64,000 nt of DNA from AP-15 sp963738185. Its GTDB lineage: Bacteria > Pseudomonadota > Alphaproteobacteria > ATCC43930 > CGMCC-115725. The DNA lies in assembly GCA_963738185.1 (NCBI GenBank), contig CAVTVA010000003.1, positions 1,364,001-1,428,000 of the forward strand, in the 5' to 3' direction. The notes beneath the pieces were generated by a model. The model did not search any database. It was not told the origin of the DNA and saw only the letters and a program-made list of their open reading frames with translations. Below are positions 44,234 to 52,878 of the stretch, in pieces (the stretch's first letter is position 1; each line of letters opens with the position of its first letter). A program made the position numbers and the translations under genes.

Positions 44234-46524
44234 TCATACCAGCAAATCCTCCTCCGTCACCACCTGCGCCACCACCACTCTCACACCGTGGTCGGCATCG
44301 ACGCGTATTTCGATGATCGTCTGGCGTTCTGCGTCGGTTCCCTTCAGATAGCCGCGGGCCGTGTCCGTTCTGTCGTGGAACATCATCATTCCATGTTTGT
44401 ACTCCCAGCCGAGTTGCACCATCGCCTTTTTGAGCCGACCTCCCATGCTGGGATTTTTGACTCCCTCTGGGATTTGCAAAATATCGAACACATGACGGGT
44501 CTTGATGCGGCCGGTCAGATTGTGCAGTTTCTCATCGAGCCGGTAGGTCCACGGGTCGATCTCTTCGTGCCTTTTCTGCACCTCGGCCGCCGCTGCCCAC
44601 AGCGCTCGGGGCAGCCGGATCGACTCACCAGTCGCTTCCGCCGCCGCGGCCTCAGCCCAGAGTTGGTCGCGGTCGCGTTTGAGCGCGGGCACATCCCACG
44701 CACCGGTCTCCACCGGCCAAAACCGCCGGTTTTGATCATCCTTGAGGAACTCGACGTTATTCGTCGTGCCGATGAAGATGCACTGCCGTTTCGCCTCGGT
44801 GGAGTGGCGGGCGTAAGCCTTTCGCGCGCGATCGACCTGCCGTGAGAGCTCAGCCTTGACCGCTTCGACTTCGCCTTTGCGCATCCCGGCGAGCTCCGGC
44901 ATCTCGACGATCCATTTGCCGCCGAGTTTCTCGAGCCGCTCTTTGTCGCTGGTGCCGAGCTTGAGGCTGTCCGAGAACCAGTCGGGGTTCGGGCAAAGCG
45001 CCAAGATGGCCTCGGATTTGTCATTCCCCTGCGTGGGATCGACGAACACCAAGATTTCGTCGAACTTGGCTCCGGGTTGTCGTACGCGACGCACGGCCGC
45101 CAGCAGCACCAGCCGGCCGACGGCCCGGCTATACTCAGTGTTTTCGACCTGGCCATAGTCGTGTAGCCATGTGTCGATACGTTTGACGCCATCCCAAACC
45201 AGCGGCGCGAGATAATCTAACACCGGGTGGAACGTGTGGCGGTGCGCCGCGTCCAGCAGCACGTCCTCGAAGAACGACCGATTGGGCCGAAACCCGTAGC
45301 GCTCATCGATGGCAAGCCATGCCGCGATTGTGAGGGCATCCTCGAACGGCACGTCGTCGATCAGCTCCATCGCAGCGAACCGATCATAGCTGAGCGTGTA
45401 ATTAAGCAGGTCCAGCGCCTTGCGAATATTGGCTTGGCTGTCCACTTTGATTAAGCCGTGCGGGTTGCGCTCCCACACGCCACCTTCGTTCTCGACCTCT
45501 TCCGCCGCCTGTTCAATTTGCCGTGCGACATAATCCGGTGTGTTGGGTTGCTCCTGGCAGTGCTCGAAGTGCGATTTGTGGCGCGGGTTCAGGACGACGG
45601 TCTTGATGTTCTCAGCCGACCACCCCAGCCGCGCCAGCCAGCACAGCACGGCCCATAGATGGCGAGAGCGATCGCCGCCATAGGCGGCGGCGTCACCCCT
45701 GATCAGCTTCTGGAGCTTTTCTGGCAGTGCGGCCAATGTGAATGCGGCGGCGGCGGGACCAGGCATGGTCTCCGGCACCGTGACCTCATAACGGCCACCC
45801 CGGAACAGGCCGGACCGCTCCCGGACGGGGTCCGGGCCGCCGGTGAATATCGGGCGACCGATATAGATCGGCTGCACCGCGTTAAACACGGCATGATCGA
45901 CCACGCTGCCGGGCAGCCACGCCTTCAGCTCAGCGTCGCTTAATGGGCGGTCGGCCCAGAACATCTCCGCATTGAGATTTTACCGGGCTTCAACCCCGCC
46001 GAACTCGTAAATTGCCGCCAACAACTTGCGCCATGAAACGCCGCGGGCAGCCCGCTAACCAAATAGCCGACCGTGCGTTCCGGGTCCTCGAAGGGATTGT
46101 ACCCTTCTGGTAGTGGTACATCATCGAAATCAAGCGGTATCCAGCGCCGTGACGTCTCCTCAAAACAAGGGTCTTCGGGTTTTTGCGTCGTCTGGTGAAG
46201 GCGGCGATGCACCCCGCGCGGGCGCACGCCAGCGCGCAAGCGTCCGCGGATAATGAAGCGGTCATCGTGCTGCTCAACTTCGAATAGTAGCTCGGCCAGC
46301 TGTTCTAGGTTGCCAACAGCGGCTTCCTCCACATCAAAGTGCTCTGCGTTGTCGTAGCCTTTTATCACCGGCGAAGGAAGAGTGCCATCTTCCTTTGCTG
46401 GTGATAATTGTATCTGCTTGGCCGCCTTGAGTCCTGATTTGGTCCTAAAAATCGTGACGGTGTCGGTGTCGGTGTCGGCTTCCCTCTTGGTAAATCTGAG
46501 GCTGCGGAAAACTTCTTCGCTCAC
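44234..46524 (-). pseudogene. PrimPol/VapE-type replication protein, one frameshift
   Basis: A ~763-aa product if one frameshift near 45975 is bridged. The N-terminal part has a primase-like metal motif (WIPLDFDDVPLP) and CWRQFTSSAGLKPG. The C-terminal 576 residues continue with MFWADRPLSDAELKAWL and a VapE-type helicase domain: P-loop region FVDPTQGNDKSEA, WFSDSLKLGTSDKE, Walker B-like VEMPELAGM, sensor IFIGTTNN, and QNRRFWPVE. The P-loop reads DKS instead of GKS. Such proteins prime and unwind island or satellite DNA at a nearby origin, matching the adjacent iterons. The start is GTG 46524. Confidence 0.72.
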
Positions 46525-46569
46525 CTAGAAAACGGCACTTTACGTGCCGCTGGAAACGCGTTATATTGA

Positions 46570-47114
46570 TTAGGCATTATAAACTCCTTTAGGTCCCTGC
46601 GAGGTCGCACTCGCAGGGACCGATTTTTCAATAAACTCGAACGGTTCGTTGCCCCGATTGACGATGTCTAGGGTTTTGCGGAGGTCGACAAATCCGTCGG
46701 CAAGGGCGATCGCCATAATGCCATCGGCATCGATCCCCATCGTCAAGTGCGCTCGGCCTTGTTTACGCAGCGACTGCGACACTTTGGCAGCAAGTCCGCC
46801 ACCGGGATAGTCGAACGCCAGCCACATGGCGAGTAGTACGGCATTTTCTTTGGTCTCTGGGTCGGTTGCGTCTTTGAACATTCCGGTGAGTGCGGCGCGG
46901 GTTTTTGCGTGCCAGACGAGGTCGCGGCATCGCGGCGGCTCCGCCTCGACCGTCTGCCGCACGAGGTCGAGAGCGCGGACGAGATCATTGGCGTCAGAGA
47001 GAGGCTGACCGGGTAGGTGTCGGCGATGTCGAGCGTAAAGACGAATTCGCCATTGCCGGGTTGGAAATTCTCGATCGGGACTTCTGTCATGTGTCGGCGT
47101 TTTGCTTCACCCAT
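46570..47114 (-). pseudogene. Hypothetical island protein, frameshifted
   Basis: A ~181-aa product across two frames joined near 46992. The N-terminus is MGEAKRRHMTEVPIENFQPG and FVFTLDIADTYPVSLSL; then DANDLVRALDLVRQTV continues into a helical region (LLAMWLAFDYPGGGLAAKVSQSL) with a late GIDADGIMAIALADGF. No family recognised. ATG 47114 overlaps the stop of the upstream 54-aa gene by eight bases. It lies between the regulatory genes and the primase, so a replication or copy-control role is possible. Confidence 0.5.
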
Positions 47115-47271
47115 GGTGGGCTCCCTTCTGTTCCTCCGGCATCCGCTCGAGCATCACCTCGCGCAAGTCCCGGGCCGCCCGGCCAAGGCGGATCAGTTGG
47201 CGGCGCTCAGCCCAGGCCGCCTTCATCTTAACCTTGGTTTCCTCACGATTTTTCTCGCCAAGTTTTGGCAT
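47107..47271 (-). CDS. 54-aa basic helical protein (paralogue of 47979-48146)
   Basis: Reads MPKLGEKNREETKVKMKAAW, then AERRQLIRLGRAARDLREVMLERMPEE and a short HHG tail. It shares MPKLGE, WAERR, IGRA/LGRA and LR..LL..PE with the 55-aa product at 47979-48146. The predicted single long helix with Arg-rich faces suggests DNA or protein binding. Its stop overlaps the next gene by eight bases, showing it is part of the operon. Confidence 0.6.
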   Translation of the reverse strand: MPKLGEKNREETKVKMKAAWAERRQLIRLGRAARDLREVMLERMPEEQKGAHHG

Positions 47272-47374
47272 CTGTCACCTTTGTAAAGATGGCGGCCTCC
47301 GGTTTGGCGCCGCACTATATAAACGCCGCGTGCCAAATCCCATTAGGGGGCCGGCGCAAAAAAGTTGGTCGGAC

Positions 47375-47857
47375 TCAGCCGACCCCGAACTTTTCGAGTA
47401 TTCTCAACAGCTTCGCCTTAGTGGCGCGGTCGCGATACGGCGGATTGCCGTCCTTGTAGAACCAGTGCTGGTCGATCCATACGACCCATTCATGCGGGTC
47501 GGCTGGGCTGACCCAGCCACTGCGGCTGCGCTGCCAGATCGGCGTGTACCATCTGTTGTACAGAACCCGGCGGCCGTCGGCGCATGTCCATTGGCCATAG
47601 GGCAGAACCGCACGGCACAAGAATTCATTTTTCGTGTCGCACAACCGTAGCTTGCCGGCGGGCGTTCGCCAGGATTTCAAGCGCCGGCCATTGACGCCGA
47701 TCCAGCCATGGTGCGCCAGCGCCGTCCCGACGCCCAGCGCATCGGCCGCTGCTATAAGGTCAAGGCTTGTGCATTGCCGCTCGGCGGGCATTGCATCGCA
47801 TGCGCCGAGGATCGGAAATAGAACTTTACTTTCAAATGGTGAAGCGCTAGTATTCAT
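47375..47857 (-). CDS. Hypothetical island protein (intact)
   Basis: A 160-aa soluble protein from ATG 47857, with AGGA seven bases upstream; a second ATG at 47863 is in frame. Aromatic- and Arg-rich, with a Trp-heavy C-terminal half (WTCADGRRVLYNRWYTPIWQRSRSGWV, EWVVWIDQHWFYKDG). Cys at three positions. No recognised domain. It lies between the two paralogous small genes. The 100 bases on its 3' side before the 47271 start are gene-free. Confidence 0.55.
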   Translation of the reverse strand: MNTSASPFESKVLFPILGACDAMPAERQCTSLDLIAAADALGVGTALAHHGWIGVNGRRLKSWRTPAGKLRLCDTKNEFLCRAVLPYGQWTCADGRRVLYNRWYTPIWQRSRSGWVSPADPHEWVVWIDQHWFYKDGNPPYRDRATKAKLLRILEKFGVG

Positions 47858-47946
47858 CTGCAATTCCTAGTTGGTTTGCTCCGCTGGGGGTTCTGTGACG
47901 CCTAGTTTGGTGTTGCTCCTTTGTGTTCAAGCAAATCCTCTCACTT

Positions 47947-47979
47947 GCCCCCGGTCTGCGCCGGGGGCTTTTTTTCTTT
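47947..47979 (+). terminator. Rho-independent terminator on the plus strand, no plus-strand gene before it
   Basis: An 8-bp stem (47947-47954 with 47961-47968, loop TCTGCG) is followed by seven Ts and four more after one C. Only leftward genes are annotated around it, so it may end an antisense or small RNA starting upstream (weak TTACTT/TAGTAT pair at 47826-47831 and 47848-47853). Confidence 0.6.
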
Positions 47980-48146
47980 TACTCTGCCGCGTCGCGCTCC
48001 GCTTCGGGCTCGGGCAACGTAGCCAGCAAAATCTTACGCAGCGCCACGGTCGCCCTTCCGATTTCGATCATGCGCCTTCGTTCTGCCCAGGTTTCTGTCG
48101 TCTTCGTCTTCGATTTGTCGGACCAGTGTTCGCCGAGCTTTGGCAT
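47979..48146 (-). CDS. 55-aa basic helical protein (paralogue of 47107-47271)
   Basis: Starts MPKLGEHWSDKSKTKTTETW and continues AERRRMIEIGRATVALRKILLATLPEPEAERD. It aligns without gaps to the 54-aa protein at 47107-47271 over most of its length, so the two arose by duplication. Probably one long amphipathic helix. It is the first gene after the AlpA-like regulator; an early regulatory role is plausible but unproven. Confidence 0.55.
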   Translation of the reverse strand: MPKLGEHWSDKSKTKTTETWAERRRMIEIGRATVALRKILLATLPEPEAERDAAE

Positions 48147-48329
48147 CGTCTTAATCCAGCGCAATTGACCTTGCATTTATATAACGTTGCGCCGGCCTAA
48201 ACTTATTCGTCCGCCGCCTATATTTCTTTGTTGCCACAACCGACCATGCGCCCAAACAAAACCAGCCGGGATCGGCCGCCCCCCGTTTGCCGAGGCGAGC
48301 CGCTTGCGCTGCTTCAACCACACGAGGAG

Positions 48330-48538
48330 CTACCGGCGCTGGTACCTGATGTAGCGTGGTCCGAGCCGCAAAAACGGTGGCCCATGACCGCGCGCGCGCG
48401 CCATTTCCAACCAATCGACGAGACGTCGAATAGCTCGGCCACGGCGCGGGCGTCGTACAGGCGATCATCAGGATCGCTGCCGAAATCGGCCGCGATCTTC
48501 GCGGCGCGGCGGTCCAGGTGCAGGCGGCCGTTAGGCAT
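48330..48538 (-). pseudogene. AlpA/excisionase-like helix-turn-helix protein, frameshifted
   Basis: A ~70-aa product in two frames. MPNGRLHLDRRAAKIAADFG and LYDARAVAELFDVS form the first helices of a MerR/AlpA-type fold; DWLEMARARGHGPPFLRLGPRYIRYQRR, with the GPPF.R.G..I.Y wing typical of AlpA, follows in another frame after ~48411-48427. ATG 48538 overlaps the integrase stop region by eight bases. AlpA-type proteins activate integrase expression or direct excision in P4-like elements. Confidence 0.65.
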
Positions 48539-49776
48539 GGAGCCGCTCCAGAGCCGGCACGGCCACGCCACATAACTCCATCAGCCGATCGCACACGGCC
48601 TGTGCTGGCTGGCGTAGCCGATCGATCGAGACTTGTACATATCCCGCCGTGACGTCGGTGCCGGTCGAATGGTTGACCAGTGCTTTCAGCGCCATCGGGC
48701 TGATGTCGGCGGCCTCGGCGACCGTGATGTACGACCGCCTCAAGTCGTGGGCACTGACCGTGATCCCGGTCGCGTCCGCGACCTGACCGAGTGGAAATTT
48801 CGGCTCCTCGACGTGCCCGCTCCGGCTGTACGCCTGAAAATACGTAGGGTCCATCATCGCCGAGCCCGCGGCGGGCGACCAGCAGATCGAACACAAAGGA
48901 GGACATCGGCAGATCAAGCCGTCGGCCGGCCTTCGTCTTCCTGGCCGGCAAGCGGATCAGCCGTTCGGCGAAATCGACTTCCGACCATTGCAGCCCGGCT
49001 GCTTCGCCACGCCGCAGGCCGGTAAACAGCAGCGTCAGTATGTAATCTCGATGCATGCGCGTCGGTAATTCCAGGATCGCATCATAGAATGCTGGAAGCT
49101 GATCCGAGCGGACCAACCGCTCGCGACGAGAGACCTGGAACCATGCCTTCCTCAGTCGGACCGGATTGGTCGGCAGGTCCGGGTCGTGATCGGCGGCGAA
49201 ATTCCATAGCGCACGCAGCGCTCGCAGCGCGCCGTTCGCCGTGGCCGCCCCGGTCGCCGGCCCGCCGCCGCGCCGGCTGTCCGGGTTGCGGCGCTGAACC
49301 TCAGTCGCGATTTCGGTATGCCGCTTTTCCACCAGATCACGCGTGATGTCGCGCAGCGGCTGATCCAGCCAGGCGGCGAAGTGTCGCTCGACCGTCTTGC
49401 GATAATTGGTCACGGATCGCGGCCGCAGGGATTTGCTCCCGGCGAGATAGGCGTCGAGCGTCGCTCGCAACGTGAGGCGCTGCCGCGCTGCTCGTCGCCG
49501 CTCGGCCTTGGGATCTGGCCGCCATACAGTTGCGCTAACAACTCCCGCCCGCGGGCACGAGCGGCCTCGAGGTCGAGGACGGCCACCGGCCGACGGTCAG
49601 CCGGCGGCTGCGGCCGGCGAGCCGGTGTTGGATCACAAACGTCTTGGCCTCGGTAACGGCCTGACAGCAGCACCCCGAAGCCCTGCAACTCGGCATCCCA
49701 GACCAGCACCTGGCGGCCGGAGGGATGGGGCGCGGGCAGGCGTCGATCGAGCGCTTGGTTAGTTTCTGGAGGGCAT
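48531..49776 (-). pseudogene. int: P4-type tyrosine integrase, multiply frameshifted
   Basis: A ~415-aa integrase with at least six single-base frameshifts (about 49765, 49718, 49661, 49585, 49515, 48845). Correcting these gives an arm-binding DUF4102 domain (KLTKRSIDA, VLVWDAELQGFGV, TEAKTFVIQHRLAGRSRRLTVGRWP), a core-binding domain (LDAYLAGSKSLRPRSVTNYRKTVERHF), and a catalytic domain with Arg in TGLRRGEAAGLQW, HDLRRSYITVAE, VNHSTG and Tyr in GYVQ. GGGAGG precedes ATG 49776. It lies 180 bases from attR, as expected for the enzyme that inserted the island. All catalytic residues survive, but as written it cannot be translated. Confidence 0.8.
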
Positions 49777-49956
49777 TCAGATCGTCCTCCCGAACAGAAT
49801 AAGCAATTTCCGCCGCCGGGGAACAAAAAAATGGCGGCGACCCGAAAATAAAATTAGCGGGTGGCCGCCTTAAAGTAAAGGAATTTCCGCGGGTTGAGAG
49901 CCTGGGAAGGCCGAATAAGCCCGGCTAAGCCTTAGAATTAAGCGAGCCGTTACTAG

Positions 49957-50001
49957 CTTTTAATCAGTAGGTCCCGGGTTCGAATCCCGGCGGGCTCACC
50001 A
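49957..50001 (+). repeat. attR: 45-bp direct repeat of tRNA-Lys 3' half
   Basis: Perfect copy of 34049-34093. The sequence to its left (49777-49956) has no tRNA 5' half and no gene, so this is the displaced original 3' end. It marks the right border of the island. Confidence 0.93.
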
Positions 50002-50039
50002 CGATCTCGCCGCGTTCTTCACGGCAGTGGCGGGCGCGG

Positions 50040-50732
50040 CTATTCGGCCGCGGCCTTGGCCGGCTCGACAAAGCGCGACACCCACTTGTTGCGGCGGCGC
50101 AGGCCCTCGCGATACATCGCCTCAAACTCGGCCGACGGGAAGGAGTGGGTCGAGGCCCGCTGCATCAGCGCTTCGCCCCAGGCCTTGAGCCGCGGGAACT
50201 GCTCGATATGGCCAAGCTTCTTCACCCGGTCGAGGAAGAAGTAGCGCTGCAAAAACGGCGCATAAGCCGCATCCACCAGCGAATATTTGGCGCCGTTGAA
50301 GAATGGCCCGCCGCCCTGCTTTTCAAGCGCCTTTTCCAGCCGCTCGAACGGCAACGGGATGCCCGCCGCCGCCTTGTTGTATTCGTCTTCGGTATCGGCG
50401 TAGGCGGTAGCGGTCACGGTGCTGGCGAAAGTCGGCACATAGTCGGTCCAGGCGCGGTTCAATGCCCGTTCGATCGGGTCCTCGGGATGCAGCCGCGGCG
50501 CGATGGTTTCGTCCAGATACTCGTTGATCGCATTCGACTCGAACAATGACAGCCGGTCGTCGATGCGCAGCACTGGCACTTTCTTGTGCGGCGAGATCGC
50601 CAGAAACCAGTCCGGCCGATTGTCGGGCTCGATATGGCGCAACTCGAACTCGGTGTTCTTTTCGCGCAGCACGATCGCCGAGCGCTGCACCCACGGGCAG
50701 GTCTTAAAGCTGACCAGCATGTATTTTGTCAT
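50040..50732 (-). CDS. Glutathione S-transferase family protein
   Basis: A 230-aa GST. The N-terminal thioredoxin-fold domain has FKTCPWVQRSAIVLREK (Cys-Pro, omega/beta-like active site), KKVPVL (cis-Pro) and LFESNAINEYLDE (glutathione contact). The C-terminal helical domain has YSLVDAAYAPFLQRYFFLD, with the conserved Asp of the N-capping box. Likely conjugates or reduces electrophiles in the cytosol; substrate unknown. GGAGG precedes ATG 50732. First chromosomal gene after the island. Confidence 0.88.
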   Translation of the reverse strand: MTKYMLVSFKTCPWVQRSAIVLREKNTEFELRHIEPDNRPDWFLAISPHKKVPVLRIDDRLSLFESNAINEYLDETIAPRLHPEDPIERALNRAWTDYVPTFASTVTATAYADTEDEYNKAAAGIPLPFERLEKALEKQGGGPFFNGAKYSLVDAAYAPFLQRYFFLDRVKKLGHIEQFPRLKAWGEALMQRASTHSFPSAEFEAMYREGLRRRNKWVSRFVEPAKAAAE

Positions 50733-50880
50733 CGCGGCCTCCGGTCGGTTATGTGGATTACCCGATCATCGCACGGCGCCGCGGCGAGCTTAAGCGAAAT
50801 CTGGAACAACCCCCTTCGGCGCGTGGGCTACGGAAGGCAGCCGGGCCGGCTGGGCGGCGCGCGATCGTCGCGGCGAGGGC

Positions 50881-51048
50881 TTATTTGATCTTCGCTTCCT
50901 TGAAGACGACGTGCTTGCGGGCCACCGGATCGAACTTCTTCAGCTCTAGCTTGGCGGTTTTGGTGCGCGGATTTTTCTTTGTCACATAGTAAAATCCGGT
51001 ATCGGCGCTGCTGACGAGCTTGATCAGGACGGTGCTGGTCTTGGCCAT
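50881..51048 (-). CDS. rpmG: 50S ribosomal protein L33
   Basis: A 55-aa ribosomal protein: MAKTSTVLIKLVSSADTGF, YYVTKKNPRTKTAKLELKKFDP, VARKHVVFKEAKIK. It lacks the zinc Cys pairs, so it is the zinc-independent form common in alphaproteobacteria. Full length, strongly basic. It lies downstream of an S41 protease gene on the same strand. Confidence 0.95.
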   Translation of the reverse strand: MAKTSTVLIKLVSSADTGFYYVTKKNPRTKTAKLELKKFDPVARKHVVFKEAKIK

Positions 51049-51104
51049 GACAGGGACCCCAGGTTCAGGGATTGCTTGCGTCCGAAGATAGCGATCCGCG
51101 CACT

Positions 51105-51176
51105 CCTGTCAAGGCGGGCCCCGTCAAGGCGGGCCCTGTCAAAGCCGCTCTGTCAAGGCGTCCCTGTCGAGGCGGG
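51105..51176. repeat. Imperfect tandem repeat, ~15-base unit, at the end of the S41 protease gene
   Basis: Five degenerate copies of a CCTGTCAAGGCGGG-type unit run across the stop codon (51153-51155) and into the gap before rpmG. The last copies form the final codons of the protease. A slippage-prone minisatellite. Confidence 0.6.
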
Positions 51177-52775
51177 GTCGGCCGAGGCGGGGGTGCCGCC
51201 GCCCGCTTGCGCGGCTAGGTTCGCGCTGGCGCCGATGACGTGCACCGCCTGGCTGTAAAGGGTGGGGTCGGCGAGCAGCCGTTGGGCCACGGCGACGTCG
51301 ATCGCCCGGTCGCCAAGCCGGGGCGGACATGAGCCGCGCAACCGGTCCCAGCCCTCATTGTCGAGCGCGGCGCGCGGGCGGAAGGTCAGCGGCGACACCG
51401 CCGACGATCCGCCGGCCCGCTGCAGCGCGGTCTGCAGCGCCGTCGCGCCGTCGCCGAGATCGCTGGTGCACACGGTCGGGACTACGCCGTGCGCATTCAG
51501 CGCATACCCGGCGGGCGCCACCAGCTGGGCCCAGGTCAGGATCAATTCGCCATTGTTGGGCAGGCGCAACACGGTCTGCACCGTGCCCTTGCCGTAGGAG
51601 GCGGTGCCGACCACGACCGCGCGCCCGGCATCCTGCAACGCTGCGGCGACGATTTCGGAAGCCGAGGCGGAGCCGCCATTGACCAGCACGACGATGGGCA
51701 GATTTGGCGCTGCGCTGTCGCCCGAAGCTTCAAAAAACTGGCGGCTCGCCGGGTTGCGCCCGATCGTGGCCACGATCGGGCCCTTGGCGATGAACACGTC
51801 GGCGAGGCTTACCGCCTGGTCCAGCAAGCCGCCGGGATCGCCGCGCAGATCGAGCACGATGCCGCGCAGCTGAGAGTTCGCGGTCCGCTCCACCCCCTCG
51901 AGATCGGCGACGAGCTGCTGGGTCGTGTCCTGGTTAAAGCTGGAGATGTGAAAGATGGCGATCGCGCCGTCTCGCGACAACGTCACCGTCGGCTCGACGA
52001 TCAGCGACCGCTGCAGCCGGAAGTCGCGGGTTTGGCCGGCACCGGGCCGATCGATGCCGACCGTCACCGGACCCAATACCGGGCCGCGCAGCTCGTCGAG
52101 CACGTCCTCGCGCGAGCGGCCGGCGGTCGGCCTGCCGTCGATCGCCTCGATCGTGTCGCCGGCACGGATGCCGGCCAGATCGGCAGGCCCGCCTGGCATG
52201 ACCTTGATGATGCGGAACCGGTCGGGCGAGGGATCGAGGGTTACGCCGATCCCGCCGAACCCATCGCGAGCGGCGCGCTGAGCGCGGGCGGCGGCCGGCG
52301 CGGCGTAGCGCGAAAAGCGGTCGAGCGCCCCGGTGATGCCGTCGAACAGCGCCTTGTCGATCTGGTCCTGCGGCATTGCCGCCAGGGTCGGAGACCCGGC
52401 TGTGGCGTCGGCCAGCACATGGCCCAGCCACTCGCCCCAAATGTGCGGGTCGTCGCCGGAGGGGCTCGGGTAGGTGGCGATTTCGCGCCAGTCGTAATCG
52501 AGCGCCAGCTCGGTTCTGTCCCCCGGTCCCGGCGTTTCCAGCACGGCGAGCTTCGGGTCGAGGCTGGAAAGGCGCGCGGCGGCAGCCAGAGCGAGCGTCC
52601 GGCTCGACACCGGAACGATATAGAGATCGGCGATGTCGTCGAGCCCGCGCCCAAACAGCCGCCCGGCCGGATCGGCCGGCAATGGCTGGCGCTGCGCGCA
52701 GGCGCCGAGCAGGAGGAGGAGAACAAATGAGCCCACCGATGCGAGCGTAGCCGCCGGACGCAACGACATCGGCAT
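51153..52775 (-). CDS. S41 family C-terminal processing peptidase, lipoprotein
   Basis: A 540-aa periplasmic serine protease. A lipoprotein signal ends at LLLLLGAC. The helical N-domain is followed by a PDZ domain (GIGVTLDPSPDRFRIIKVMPGGPADLAGIRAGD) and a tail-specific protease core: LRGIVLDLRGDPGGLLDQAV, Ser nucleophile in NGGSASASEIVAAAL, Lys base in ASYGKGTVQT. It trims or degrades envelope proteins. ATG 52775 with GGGGGG seven bases upstream is preferred over 52802. Same strand as rnr and rpmG. Confidence 0.88.
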   Translation of the reverse strand: MPMSLRPAATLASVGSFVLLLLLGACAQRQPLPADPAGRLFGRGLDDIADLYIVPVSSRTLALAAAARLSSLDPKLAVLETPGPGDRTELALDYDWREIATYPSPSGDDPHIWGEWLGHVLADATAGSPTLAAMPQDQIDKALFDGITGALDRFSRYAAPAAARAQRAARDGFGGIGVTLDPSPDRFRIIKVMPGGPADLAGIRAGDTIEAIDGRPTAGRSREDVLDELRGPVLGPVTVGIDRPGAGQTRDFRLQRSLIVEPTVTLSRDGAIAIFHISSFNQDTTQQLVADLEGVERTANSQLRGIVLDLRGDPGGLLDQAVSLADVFIAKGPIVATIGRNPASRQFFEASGDSAAPNLPIVVLVNGGSASASEIVAAALQDAGRAVVVGTASYGKGTVQTVLRLPNNGELILTWAQLVAPAGYALNAHGVVPTVCTSDLGDGATALQTALQRAGGSSAVSPLTFRPRAALDNEGWDRLRGSCPPRLGDRAIDVAVAQRLLADPTLYSQAVHVIGASANLAAQAGGGTPASADPASTGTP

Positions 52776-52878
52776 CGAGGAACCCCCCAATCCTCGCGGC
52801 AACGCGCCAGATCGCTCGTCAGCCCCGGTCTAAATCCCGGCCATTGGACCGATACAGTAAATCGGCGCCGGCCGGCGA

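Larger units (their letters stand above)
34049..50001. mobile_element. Integrated genomic island (phage-satellite-like or prophage remnant) in tRNA-Lys
   Basis: A 15.95-kb element bounded by perfect 45-bp repeats. Contents from the right end: P4-type integrase and AlpA-like regulator, small unknown genes, PrimPol/VapE-like replication protein, repeat-rich control region, terminase-like small and truncated large subunits, unknown genes, cold-shock-like protein, tail hub, tape measure; then a divergent AT-richer cargo pair and two small leftward genes at the tRNA end. No portal, capsid or protease gene is recognisable. Many genes are frameshifted, including the integrase, so autonomous excision is doubtful as written. 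Confidence 0.9.

Noticed and set aside
44228..44845. Plus-strand 205-residue frame in the island
   Set aside because: Lies opposite the VapE-type domain and has no start signal or domain of its own.
48314..48571. An 85-residue frame as a separate intact gene
   Set aside because: Its second half is out of frame with the AlpA-like wing sequence; the conserved protein ends at 48330 in another frame.
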